A DNA stretch of 24,188 nucleotides, taken from positions 1 to 24,188 of the forward strand of contig WFRP01000187.1 in the NCBI GenBank assembly GCA_015486505.1, written 5' to 3'. The notes under the pieces were generated by a model. That model did no database searches. It saw only the letters and a program-made list of their open reading frames with translations, and was not told the origin of the DNA. Source of the DNA: Pseudomonadota bacterium. GTDB lineage: Bacteria > Desulfobacterota > Anaeroferrophillalia > Anaeroferrophillales > Tharpellaceae. The position numbers and the translations under genes are program-made. This document shows, one piece after another, positions 7,384-14,457 of the stretch; positions within the stretch are counted from its first letter, which is position 1; every line of letters begins with the position of its first letter.

Positions 7384-8388
7384 TCAATTCATCAGTTTAT
7401 TGAAAATATCAGCATAAGCCGAAGCGATAGTTTTGCTGTCATAGGAACCGATAATCGCGGCCCGGGCCTGACGGCCGATTTCCGGCAGTAACTGACGATT
7501 ATCAAGCAGCCAGGCGATCTTTTCAACCATTTGTTCAGGGCTTGCCGCCAAAAGGCCATTTTCCCCAGGCGCAATAATCTTCCGGGTTACCGCAGTACTG
7601 CTCGCCACCGCCGGCAGACCGCAGGCCATATATTGTAAAAGTTTGAAAGCACATTTGCCCCTAGTCCAGGGATCATCAGCCAGCGGCATAATCCCGATGG
7701 TAAAACTTTGAATATCCCGAACTTCGTTGCCCGCCGACCAGCTGATTTTTTCAACCGGACAGCTGAAAACATCCGTAAAATCATCACAAACTATAGTGAG
7801 TTTAAAATCCCGGCGTTTTTCATAAAGAAGATTTAAAGGCTCTGCCAGAGCTTCAAGATAAATAAGGTTGGCCTTTGAGCCGATCCAGCCGATATTTGCC
7901 TTGGTAACGCTGGATTTTTTTGCGGATTCGGCCGCCGGCACGAAAAAATCACAATCGATCCCGGTGGGCACAACGGCCACCCGCCGGGCCCCGAAACTTA
8001 GAGCCTGGGCTTTAAGATAATCATTTCCCGCCAACAACATATCCGCAGACCGGGTGACGGCGGCAAAACGCTGACTGCGACGCTCCGAAAGAAAACCTCC
8101 ACCTTTATTACTGTCGGAAAACATCACCGCGTCATCAAAATCATACAAAAGAAGCCGGGTCCGATGCCGCAGCAGAGTAAAGCTATGCCGATGCAGAAGA
8201 CGTTTCTGGAGCACAACGATGTCGTAATTCGGAAGAGAATACAGGAGTTTGCAGCGGGCCCAGTTATTTTTCGGCAAGGGAAGGGCCGTAACCTCAAGAC
8301 CGAGACCGCGCCAGATTTCAAGATTCTGGAGAACCCTGAATCTGGTGCTCGGAGTTTTCAGAGAGGCGGTCAGAAATAAAATTTTCAT
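7384..8388 (-). CDS. GT4/GT1-type glycosyltransferase
   Basis: A 334-residue protein. MKILFLTASLKTPSTRFRV resembles the start of glycosyltransferases with an S-x-R-F/R N-terminal loop. DFDDAVMF, PTGIDCDFF, IGWIGSKANL and GKCAFKLLQYMACGLPAV follow in the order expected of GT4 enzymes; the last replaces the usual second EX7E glutamate region with a KLLQYMA type seen in one GT4 subgroup. The start is decided by the sequence: the ATG at 8388 has GAGAGGGGG just upstream, whereas the in-frame GTG at 8418 that would abut icd has none. It opens the glycan part of the run, 29 bp after the icd stop. The acceptor is unknown. Confidence 0.82.
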   Translation of the reverse strand: MKILFLTASLKTPSTRFRVLQNLEIWRGLGLEVTALPLPKNNWARCKLLYSLPNYDIVVLQKRLLHRHSFTLLRHRTRLLLYDFDDAVMFSDSNKGGGFLSERRSQRFAAVTRSADMLLAGNDYLKAQALSFGARRVAVVPTGIDCDFFVPAAESAKKSSVTKANIGWIGSKANLIYLEALAEPLNLLYEKRRDFKLTIVCDDFTDVFSCPVEKISWSAGNEVRDIQSFTIGIMPLADDPWTRGKCAFKLLQYMACGLPAVASSTAVTRKIIAPGENGLLAASPEQMVEKIAWLLDNRQLLPEIGRQARAAIIGSYDSKTIASAYADIFNKLMN

Positions 8389-8400
8389 CCGCCCCCTCTC
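8389..8400 (-). promoter_or_regulatory. Strong ribosome-binding site deciding the glycosyltransferase start
   Basis: On the minus strand this reads GAGAGGGGGCGG immediately before the ATG at 8388. It favours that ATG over the upstream GTG at 8418. Confidence 0.6.
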
Positions 8401-8417
8401 AGACCGGCAACGGCTCA

Positions 8418-9647
8418 CTACATCGCGGCAACAATCAACTCACCAAAGGTACTGCAACGCACTTCTTCACCGTCATTCATCTGCCGGGCAAGATCGTAGG
8501 TTACCCGCCGCCCGAGAATTGTCGCCTGCAGGGCTTTTTCGACCAGCGCCCCGGCTTTTCTCCAGCCCATAAAATCGAGCATCATTTTACCGGAGAGAAT
8601 CAGTGAACCGGGATTAACCTTATCGAGACCGGCATATTTGGGCGCCGTCCCGTGGGTTGCTTCAAAAATCGCAATACCGTCACCGACATTGGCACCGGGA
8701 GCAATGCCGAGGCCGCCGACCTGAGCGGCGCAGGCATCGGAAAGATAGTCACCATTGAGATTCGGGGTCGCGAGAACATCATACTCATCCGGTCTTAAGA
8801 GCAGCTGCTGAAACATGGCATCGGCAATCCGGTCATTCAGGATGATTTTCCCCGGCGGCCATTCACCTTCATATTTGGTCACCAGCTCCTCTTCAGTAAT
8901 AATCTTGTCGGCAAATTCAGCTTTGGCCATCTCATAACCCCACTGGCGGAAAGCGCCTTCGGTAAACTTCATAATGTTGCCTTTATGCACCATCGTCACC
9001 ATTTTGCGATCATTATCGATGGCATACTGAATTGCCGCCCGAATCAGACGTTTGCTGCCTTCAGGACTCATCGGCTTAATCCCTAAAGCCGAACCCGGCC
9101 TAACTTTGGCTTTGAGTTTATCGCGCAGATAATCGCCCAGAGCTTCGGCTTCTTCGGAACCGGCGGCCCACTCGAGACCGGCATAAACATCTTCGGTATT
9201 TTCACGGAAAATCACAACATCAAGATCACCGGGCCGCTTCATCGGATTCGGCACCCCTTCATAATAGCGCACCGGACGAATGCAGGCGTAAAGATCGAAA
9301 TGGTGCCGCAAAGCCACATTCAAACTGCGGATGCCGCCGCCGATTGGAGTTGCAAGCGGCCCCTTAATCGCGATTTTAAGTTTTTCAATCGCGGCAAGCG
9401 TCGCTTCCGGCAGATAGGAACCGGACTCCTTAAAAGCCGCTTCTCCGGCCGTTAAAGGTTGCCAGCAAATTTTCCTTTTCCCGGCATAGGCTTTGGCGAC
9501 CGCGGCCTCGAGAACCATTTTGGTCGCACTCCAGATATCGGGCCCGATCCCGTCACCCGGCAGCGCGCCGATCAGCGGCCGGTCGGGAATTTGATATTCA
9601 CCCTCAGAAAAAGTAATATATTCACCCTGCGGATTTTCAGCTGACAT
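8418..9647 (-). CDS. icd: Isocitrate dehydrogenase, NADP-dependent
   Basis: A 409-residue enzyme that oxidatively decarboxylates isocitrate to 2-oxoglutarate in the TCA cycle. GDGIGP (31-36), GGIRSLNVALR (104-114, with S108 equivalent to the serine phosphorylated by AceK in E. coli), the RPVRYYEG substrate segment, NLNGDYLSD, and HGTAPKYAGLDKVNPGS are all present. The K-Y after HGTAP and the Arg in YDLARQM match the NADP-selecting residues of the E. coli enzyme rather than the Asp/Ile of NAD enzymes. Length is that of the homodimeric type. The ATG has AAGGAGAG about 7 bases upstream. It lies 15 bp after aspS and directly before the glycosyltransferases, an unusual operon partner. I see no aceK nearby, so regulation by phosphorylation is not shown. 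Confidence 0.96.
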   Translation of the reverse strand: MSAENPQGEYITFSEGEYQIPDRPLIGALPGDGIGPDIWSATKMVLEAAVAKAYAGKRKICWQPLTAGEAAFKESGSYLPEATLAAIEKLKIAIKGPLATPIGGGIRSLNVALRHHFDLYACIRPVRYYEGVPNPMKRPGDLDVVIFRENTEDVYAGLEWAAGSEEAEALGDYLRDKLKAKVRPGSALGIKPMSPEGSKRLIRAAIQYAIDNDRKMVTMVHKGNIMKFTEGAFRQWGYEMAKAEFADKIITEEELVTKYEGEWPPGKIILNDRIADAMFQQLLLRPDEYDVLATPNLNGDYLSDACAAQVGGLGIAPGANVGDGIAIFEATHGTAPKYAGLDKVNPGSLILSGKMMLDFMGWRKAGALVEKALQATILGRRVTYDLARQMNDGEEVRCSTFGELIVAAM

Positions 9648-9662
9648 CAGACTCTCCTTATA

Positions 9663-11453
9663 TCATTTAATATTTTTAATCGCCAGATCCCTTAACTGAC
9701 GCGGGCTTACGCTGTTCGGGGCGCCGCTTAAGAGACAGGTCGCTTTCTGGGTTTTCGGGAAAGCGATAACTTCACGAATTGACTGACGCTTGAGCAGCAG
9801 CATCATCAATCGATCGAGACCGAAGGCAATGCCGCCGTGCGGCGGCGCGCCGAAGCTTAAAGCATCAAGCAGAAAACCGAATTTCTCCCGGGCTTCTTCA
9901 TCGGAAATATTAAGCAGGCTGAAGACCCTGGCCTGAACCGCGGGGTCGTGGATTCTGATACTGCCGCCGCCGACTTCAACCCCGTTTAATACCAGATCGT
10001 AGGCCTTGGCTTTAACCGCCAGCGGCTCACTCTCAAGTTTTTCCAGATCTTCATCCAGAGGCGCGGTAAAGGGATGATGAATCGCCGTATGCCGTTTCTC
10101 CGCCGCATCCCAGGCAAACATCGGAAAATCAACCACCCAGCAGAAGGCCAGTTCATCTTCGTCAATCAAACCCATTTTTTCACCCAGATGGAGGCGCAGA
10201 CGCCCTAAAGCTTCGTTGGTAATTTCCGGTTTATCGGCAACAAAGAGCAGAAGATCACCGGCTTCCGCCGCCATTGCCCGGCCCAGAGCTTCAACCTCGG
10301 ACTCCTCGAAAAACTTGACAATCGGCGACTGCCAGCCGTCCGCGTTAACTTTAATCCAGGCCAGGCCTTTGGCCCCGTAGATTTTGACAACTTCGAGAAG
10401 ATCATCAATCTCCTTGCGGGAAAGCTGCGCCCCGCCTTTAAGATTAAGCCCTTTGATGATACCTTTTTTATCAAGGACTGAGCGGAAAACCTTGAAACTG
10501 GTCTCGGCAAAAACCGAATTCAGGCTTACCAGATGCAGGGCAAAGCGAATATCGGGGGCATCAAGGCCATATTTTTCAATGGCATCGTCATAGCCGATCC
10601 GCGGATAAGGCGGAGCTGAATCGAGATCCTTAATCTCTTTGAAAATAAGGGCAATCATCCCTTCGACCAGCGTAATAATATCGTTCTGGTCGACAAAGGC
10701 AAGTTCCATATCGATCTGCGTAAATTCAGGCTGGCGATCGGCGCGCAAATCTTCATCGCGGAAACATTTGACAATCTGAAAGTAGCGGTCGAAACCGGCA
10801 ACCATCAGCAACTGCTTAAAAAGCTGCGGCGACTGCGGCAGGGCAAAAAATGAACCTAAGTTGGTACGGCTCGGCACCAGATAATCCCGGGCTCCTTCTG
10901 GTGTACTTTTGGTTAAAACCGGGGTTTCAATCTCAAGAAAATTATGCTTATCGAGATAATCGCGAATAATCTTGGTCACCCGGTGGCGGACAATTATCGC
11001 CTCCTGCAGCGGCTGGCGGCGCAGATCAAGATAACGGTACTGCAGCCTGACATTCTCCCCGACTTCGCTGGTCTCATCGATGGAAAACGGCGGGGTTTCG
11101 GCTTTATTTAAAACCTTGAACCGCGCGACCAGAACCTCAATCTCACCCGTCGGCATACCGGCATTCACCGTACCTTCCGGCCGGTTGACAACTTCACCTT
11201 CCACCTGAATAACAAACTCACTGCGCAGGCTATGGGCAAGTTTATGCGCTTCCGGCGCATTTTCGGGATTAAAAACTACCTGGGTCAGGCCGTAACGATC
11301 CCGAAGATCGATAAAAACCACGCCGCCGTGATCACGCCAGTTCTGCACCCAACCGGACAAGGTTACTTTTTTGCCGACATCCCCGGCCCGTAAAGCGCCG
11401 CAAACATGACTGCGAAAAGCCGCCGTCAATGAACTACTGAATTCTGTACTCAT
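9663..11453 (-). CDS. aspS: Aspartyl-tRNA synthetase, bacterial type, probably non-discriminating
   Basis: A 596-residue class II synthetase with the bacterial GAD insertion. The N-terminal OB-fold anticodon domain has SGWVQNWRDHGGVVFIDLRD (33-52). Motif 2 lies around FRDEDLRADRQPEFTQID and motif 3 is GIAFGLDRLMML near the C-terminus; SPQLFKQLLMVAGFDRYFQI is also typical. H42 (in RDHGG) and G94 (in RPEG) correspond to the His and Gly linked to non-discriminating AspRS, such as that of Pseudomonas aeruginosa, whereas E. coli has Leu and Lys. It therefore probably also makes Asp-tRNA(Asn), which GatCAB would amidate; no gat genes are in the window. It heads the run to waaG. The ATG has a modest GGAA upstream. 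Confidence 0.96.
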   Translation of the reverse strand: MSTEFSSSLTAAFRSHVCGALRAGDVGKKVTLSGWVQNWRDHGGVVFIDLRDRYGLTQVVFNPENAPEAHKLAHSLRSEFVIQVEGEVVNRPEGTVNAGMPTGEIEVLVARFKVLNKAETPPFSIDETSEVGENVRLQYRYLDLRRQPLQEAIIVRHRVTKIIRDYLDKHNFLEIETPVLTKSTPEGARDYLVPSRTNLGSFFALPQSPQLFKQLLMVAGFDRYFQIVKCFRDEDLRADRQPEFTQIDMELAFVDQNDIITLVEGMIALIFKEIKDLDSAPPYPRIGYDDAIEKYGLDAPDIRFALHLVSLNSVFAETSFKVFRSVLDKKGIIKGLNLKGGAQLSRKEIDDLLEVVKIYGAKGLAWIKVNADGWQSPIVKFFEESEVEALGRAMAAEAGDLLLFVADKPEITNEALGRLRLHLGEKMGLIDEDELAFCWVVDFPMFAWDAAEKRHTAIHHPFTAPLDEDLEKLESEPLAVKAKAYDLVLNGVEVGGGSIRIHDPAVQARVFSLLNISDEEAREKFGFLLDALSFGAPPHGGIAFGLDRLMMLLLKRQSIREVIAFPKTQKATCLLSGAPNSVSPRQLRDLAIKNIK

Positions 11454-11508
11454 TTTTAATTATTCCAAGACAGTTAAAGATTCAAAAAATAGATTGCCTT
11501 CTGCCATC

Positions 11509-11539
11509 ATTATCAGGCAATAGTCAAGAAATTTGTCAG
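11509..11539 (-). promoter_or_regulatory. Candidate sigma70 promoter for aspS run (weak)
   Basis: On the minus strand CTGACA (11534-11539) and GATAAT (11509-11514) each match 5 of 6 consensus positions, but the 19-bp spacer is long. The site lies about 55 bp before the aspS start in the only sizeable non-coding interval upstream of the run. It partly overlaps an inverted repeat TTGCCT/AGGCAA. Confidence 0.3.
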
Positions 11540-11631
11540 GTTGCCAGTACAATTTCCCACCCGGCGACAATACCATTTTCCCCTTGACTTTACAAACGCA
11601 ATCAGTTAAAAGCCAGCCCACTATTTTCATA

Positions 11632-11708
11632 CGGGATGTGGCTCAGCCTGGTAGAGCACTGCGTTCGGGACGCAGGGGTCGGAGGTTCAAATCCTCTCAT
11701 CCCGACCA
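11632..11708 (+). tRNA. tRNA-Pro (anticodon CGG)
   Basis: A complete 77-nt cloverleaf. Acceptor CGGGATG pairs with CATCCCG, followed by discriminator A and an encoded CCA. The anticodon stem CTGCG/CGCAG holds the loop TTCGGGA with CGG at positions 34-36. The T arm contains GGTTCAAATCC and the D loop the usual GG. The upstream TTGACT at 11584-11589 could be a -35 box, but a matching -10 is poor. It stands alone, on the strand opposite to its neighbours, in the aspS-ahcY gap. It reads CCG proline codons, which appear frequently in the GC-richer genes here. Confidence 0.97.
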
Positions 11709-11724
11709 TGAAGAAAGAAGAAAA

Positions 11725-11757
11725 GGGGACGGTTAATCACCGGCCCCTTTTTTATTT
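11725..11757. terminator. Bidirectional rho-independent terminator between tRNA-Pro and ahcY
   Basis: GGGGaCGGT (11725-11733) pairs with ACCGgCCCC (11739-11747) around TAATC with one internal mismatch. On the plus strand it is followed by TTTTTT, then more T after one A, which fits the tRNA. On the minus strand it is followed by TTTTCTTC, which fits ahcY, whose stop is 12 bp away. Confidence 0.8.
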
Positions 11758-11758
11758 T

Positions 11759-13183
11759 TTAATAGCGGTAGTGCTCCGGTTTGTAAGGGCCTTCAACCGG
11801 AATCCCCAGATAATCGGCCTGTTCCGGGCTCAGGACGGTTAATTTTGCTCCGAGTTTGGTCAGATGATGCCGGGCGACTTCTTCATCCAGAACTTTAGGC
11901 AGACGGTAGACCCCAACTTCATGTTTATTCTGCCACAGCGCAATCTGGGCCAGCGTCTGGTTGGCAAAAGAGGCGGACATCACGAATGAAGGATGCCCGG
12001 TCGCGCAGCCCAAATTAACCAGCCGGCCTTCAGCCAGAACAAAAATCTGATGACCTTCGGTAAAGGTGTAGCGATCAACCTGAGGTTTAATCTCATCTTT
12101 AATTACACCCGGCCACTGATTGAGCTGGGCAATCTGAATTTCACTGTCGAAGTGGCCGATGTTACAGACAATCGCCTGATTCTTCATCCCGGCCATATGT
12201 TTTGCCGTAATCACATCCCGGTTCCCGGTAGTTGTGACATAGATATCACCCTCAGCCAGGGCATCATCCATAGTTGTTACTTCAAAACCTTCCATCAGCG
12301 CCTGCAAAGCGCAGATCGGGTCAATCTCAGTAATCAGAACCCGGGCGCCGAAGCCGCGCATCGACTGAGCGCAGCCCTTACCGACATCACCGTAACCGCA
12401 GATTACCACCGTTTTACCGGCAACCATAACATCGGTGGCCCGTTTGATCCCGTCGGCCAGTGATTCCCGGCAGCCGTAGAGGTTATCAAATTTTGATTTG
12501 GTAACCGAGTCATTAACATTGAAGGCCGGGAATTTAAGTTCGCCCTTCTCCATCATCTGATAAAGGCGATGGACGCCGGTCGTGGTTTCCTCTGAAGCTC
12601 CGCGGCACTCATTAACCCAGGCCGTAAAATCGGCCGCCTGACGCTGCCCAATCTCTTTTAAAAGGGCTACCAGTTCGATTTCATCCTCGGAATGATATTC
12701 CTGCTCTAAAATTGCGGGGTCAGCTTGGGCCCGGGCGCCAAAATGGAGCATCAAGGTCGCATCGCCGCCGTCATCAACAATCAAATCCGGCCCTTTGCCG
12801 CCGGGAAATGAGAGCGCCTGAAAAGTGCAGGCCCAATATTCGGCCAGGGTTTCACCCTTCCAGGCAAAAACCGGAACCCCGGTCGCGGCGATCGCGGCCG
12901 CGGCGTGATCCTGGGTCGAAAATATATTACAGGAGGCCCAACGCACATCAGCCCCTAATGCGGTCAGGGTTTCAATCAGAACCGCGGTCTGAATCGTCAT
13001 ATGCAGCGAGCCCATAATCCGGGCCCCTTTCAAGGGCTGAGCCGCCGAATACTTCTCCCGGATAGCCATCAGGCCCGGCATTTCATGTTCTGCAATCTCA
13101 ATCTCCTTACGCCCCCACTCGGCCAGGCCGGAATCAGCAATCATACAGGGTAAATCAGCAAACGGGTCAATTCTGGTGCTCAT
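11759..13183 (-). CDS. ahcY: S-adenosylhomocysteinase
   Basis: A 474-residue cytosolic tetrameric enzyme that hydrolyses S-adenosylhomocysteine to adenosine and homocysteine, clearing the inhibitory product of SAM-dependent methylation. Hallmarks are GSLHMTIQTAVLIETLTALG, CNIFSTQDHAAAAIA, VDDGGDATLMLH, NVNDSVTKSKFDNLYGCRES (substrate Lys/Asp region), the NAD-binding CGYGDVGKGCA, and the terminal KPEHYRY with the lysine and tyrosine that reach the neighbouring subunit's NAD. Length and the segment after VDDGGD match the longer proteobacterial form. The ATG has AGGAGAG about 8 bases upstream. A perfect 8-bp hairpin lies in its leader (13239-13267), but I could not match it to the SAH riboswitch. 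It follows the response regulator by 116 bp. Confidence 0.97.
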   Translation of the reverse strand: MSTRIDPFADLPCMIADSGLAEWGRKEIEIAEHEMPGLMAIREKYSAAQPLKGARIMGSLHMTIQTAVLIETLTALGADVRWASCNIFSTQDHAAAAIAATGVPVFAWKGETLAEYWACTFQALSFPGGKGPDLIVDDGGDATLMLHFGARAQADPAILEQEYHSEDEIELVALLKEIGQRQAADFTAWVNECRGASEETTTGVHRLYQMMEKGELKFPAFNVNDSVTKSKFDNLYGCRESLADGIKRATDVMVAGKTVVICGYGDVGKGCAQSMRGFGARVLITEIDPICALQALMEGFEVTTMDDALAEGDIYVTTTGNRDVITAKHMAGMKNQAIVCNIGHFDSEIQIAQLNQWPGVIKDEIKPQVDRYTFTEGHQIFVLAEGRLVNLGCATGHPSFVMSASFANQTLAQIALWQNKHEVGVYRLPKVLDEEVARHHLTKLGAKLTVLSPEQADYLGIPVEGPYKPEHYRY

Positions 13184-13238
13184 ATCTGCACTCTCCTAAA
13201 TTATTCATTAAAAATTTTAAGTTTCTACCAACGCAATA

Positions 13239-13267
13239 GAGGGCGCCCCAAAATATAGAGCGCCCTC
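13239..13267. other. Perfect hairpin in the ahcY leader / response-regulator 3' region
   Basis: GAGGGCGC (13239-13246) pairs perfectly with GCGCCCTC (13260-13267) around a 13-base AT-rich loop. On the minus strand no U-tract follows, so a classical terminator for the regulator gene is unlikely. On the plus strand T-rich sequence follows but no gene precedes it. It could be a leader structure or an RNA processing site for ahcY. Confidence 0.5.
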
Positions 13268-13299
13268 CGGTAAATTAATTTTTTCAAACAGTTACAGCT

Positions 13300-13956
13300 T
13301 CAAACATAACCTTTATCAAGAGCATATTTAATCAGGTCGGCGACTGAGCGAAATTTCATCTTGCGCATAATATTCGCCCGGTGGTGTTCAACCGTGCGCA
13401 GGCTGATATAGAGCAGATCCCCGATTTCACGGCTGGTATTACCCTCGGCCACCATTTTCAAAATCTCCCGTTCACGGTTGGTCAGATGCTCAAACGGCAG
13501 TTTTTTGTTCTTACGGTAAAACTTCATCAAATCTTCGGAGAAATCCGCCGCCAGAGTTGAAGAAATGTAGGTTTCTCCGAGCATCACCTGGTCAATTGCC
13601 GCCAGCAATTCTTCATCGCTGTTTTCTTTCAAAAGATAACCATCGGCCCCGGCGGCAATCGCGGCATAAAGATACTCTTTATTATTGTGCATCGTCAACA
13701 TCAGCACCTTGACTCCGGGCTGGGAGCGTCGAACTTCAGTCACCGCCTCAATACCGCGAACATTCGGCATTGAGATATCAAGCAGAACCAGATTGACGCG
13801 ATTATTATTAAGAAAGTCAATCAGTTCAAGGCCATCACTGACTTCACCGACAACCTCAAGATTATCCTCTCCTTCGATAATTTTTTTGATTCCCTGCCGC
13901 AGCATAGCGTGGTCATCGGCCAGAACTATTTTACATTTACCATCGTCTCTAAACAT
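13300..13956 (-). CDS. NarL/FixJ-family response regulator
   Basis: A 218-residue two-domain regulator. The receiver has the acidic pair D14/D15, phosphoacceptor D60 in LLDISMP, T88 and K110 in the expected spacing. The C-terminal LuxR-type helix-turn-helix (about 155-215) reads LTNREREILKMVAEG...SLRTVEHHRANIMRKMKF, the signature of DNA-binding regulators of the NarL/FixJ class. It is the natural partner of the HisKA_3 kinase at 14458-15759, transcribed in the same direction, but the two are separated by about 500 bp containing a repeat element. AAGGGAG stands 9 bases before the ATG, and the repeat ends 41 bp upstream. Targets are unknown. Confidence 0.95.
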   Translation of the reverse strand: MFRDDGKCKIVLADDHAMLRQGIKKIIEGEDNLEVVGEVSDGLELIDFLNNNRVNLVLLDISMPNVRGIEAVTEVRRSQPGVKVLMLTMHNNKEYLYAAIAAGADGYLLKENSDEELLAAIDQVMLGETYISSTLAADFSEDLMKFYRKNKKLPFEHLTNREREILKMVAEGNTSREIGDLLYISLRTVEHHRANIMRKMKFRSVADLIKYALDKGYV

Positions 13957-13997
13957 CTTGAAAGCTCCCTTGAGTTAACAACAACCGTTATTGACTT

Positions 13998-14376
13998 GTA
14001 ACTATTCAGCCGAATCCGGGGTCGGGCGCGGTTTTTCTCCGCCAGGCATTAAGATTTCTGTTTTTCCTTTAAGCTCGCTGCGCCCGCCTTGCAAAACTCG
14101 CTTACGCTCAAACAGTTGCAATGCTAACGCGGGAACTATCTCCGCAACCTAATCGGGCCTTTTTAGCCCGCACCCAGGGGCACTTCCGCTGGTCGCAAAT
14201 AAGCACTCTTATCAGAACATTTTCTTGTTTTAAAACAAGAAAATAACCTGTAAGGTACTAATGGGCTCCCGCTCGCTTCCGAAAAACAACGAAATCGTTT
14301 CCGCAACCGCTTACGAAAAACCACCCCCGCCCCCTCCAGAAGGTGGGGGGGGGGTAAAATTTGGCTGAATAGTTAC
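13998..14376 (-). mobile_element. Composite repeat element, full copy E2 (order C-A-B on minus strand)
   Basis: It starts with GTAACTATTCAGCC (13998) and ends with the exact inverse GGCTGAATAGTTAC (14363-14376); flanking TT/AA extends the pairing by 2 bp. Modules are B (13998-14127), unit A inverted (14128-14261) and C (14262-14376). C contains the C-rich/G-rich palindrome and a run of ten G at 14345-14354. The adjoining 8-bp flanks do not match, so there is no visible target duplication. It sits between the kinase and regulator genes. The 14377-14457 remainder is AT-rich with no gene. Confidence 0.8.
14128..14261 (-). repeat. Repeat unit A, copy A3 (inside element E2)
   Basis: A long-form unit in inverse orientation, from CGCGGGAAC to GGTACTAA. 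It keeps all four hairpins: TTTTCTTG/CAAGAAAA, ATAAG/CTTAT-like, GGGCT/GGCCC and GCGG/CCGC. It shows that the unit is an internal module of the larger element. Confidence 0.75.
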
Positions 14377-14457
14377 AATTCAACAAAAAATAATCTTGGG
14401 GTACTATCAGATTACAAAAATAATTACAAGAACATCATTTTTTTTTAATAATCACGC

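Noticed and set aside
8389..8418. GTG start at 8418 for the first glycosyltransferase
   Set aside because: Ten extra residues not seen in the fold start, no Shine-Dalgarno, and a far better ATG at 8388.
11993..12463. 156-residue plus-strand frame opposite ahcY
   Set aside because: A shadow of a strongly conserved enzyme, with no domain and no ribosome-binding site.
13184..13299. SAH riboswitch upstream of ahcY
   Set aside because: Only a simple hairpin is visible. The conserved core of the class could not be matched by eye.
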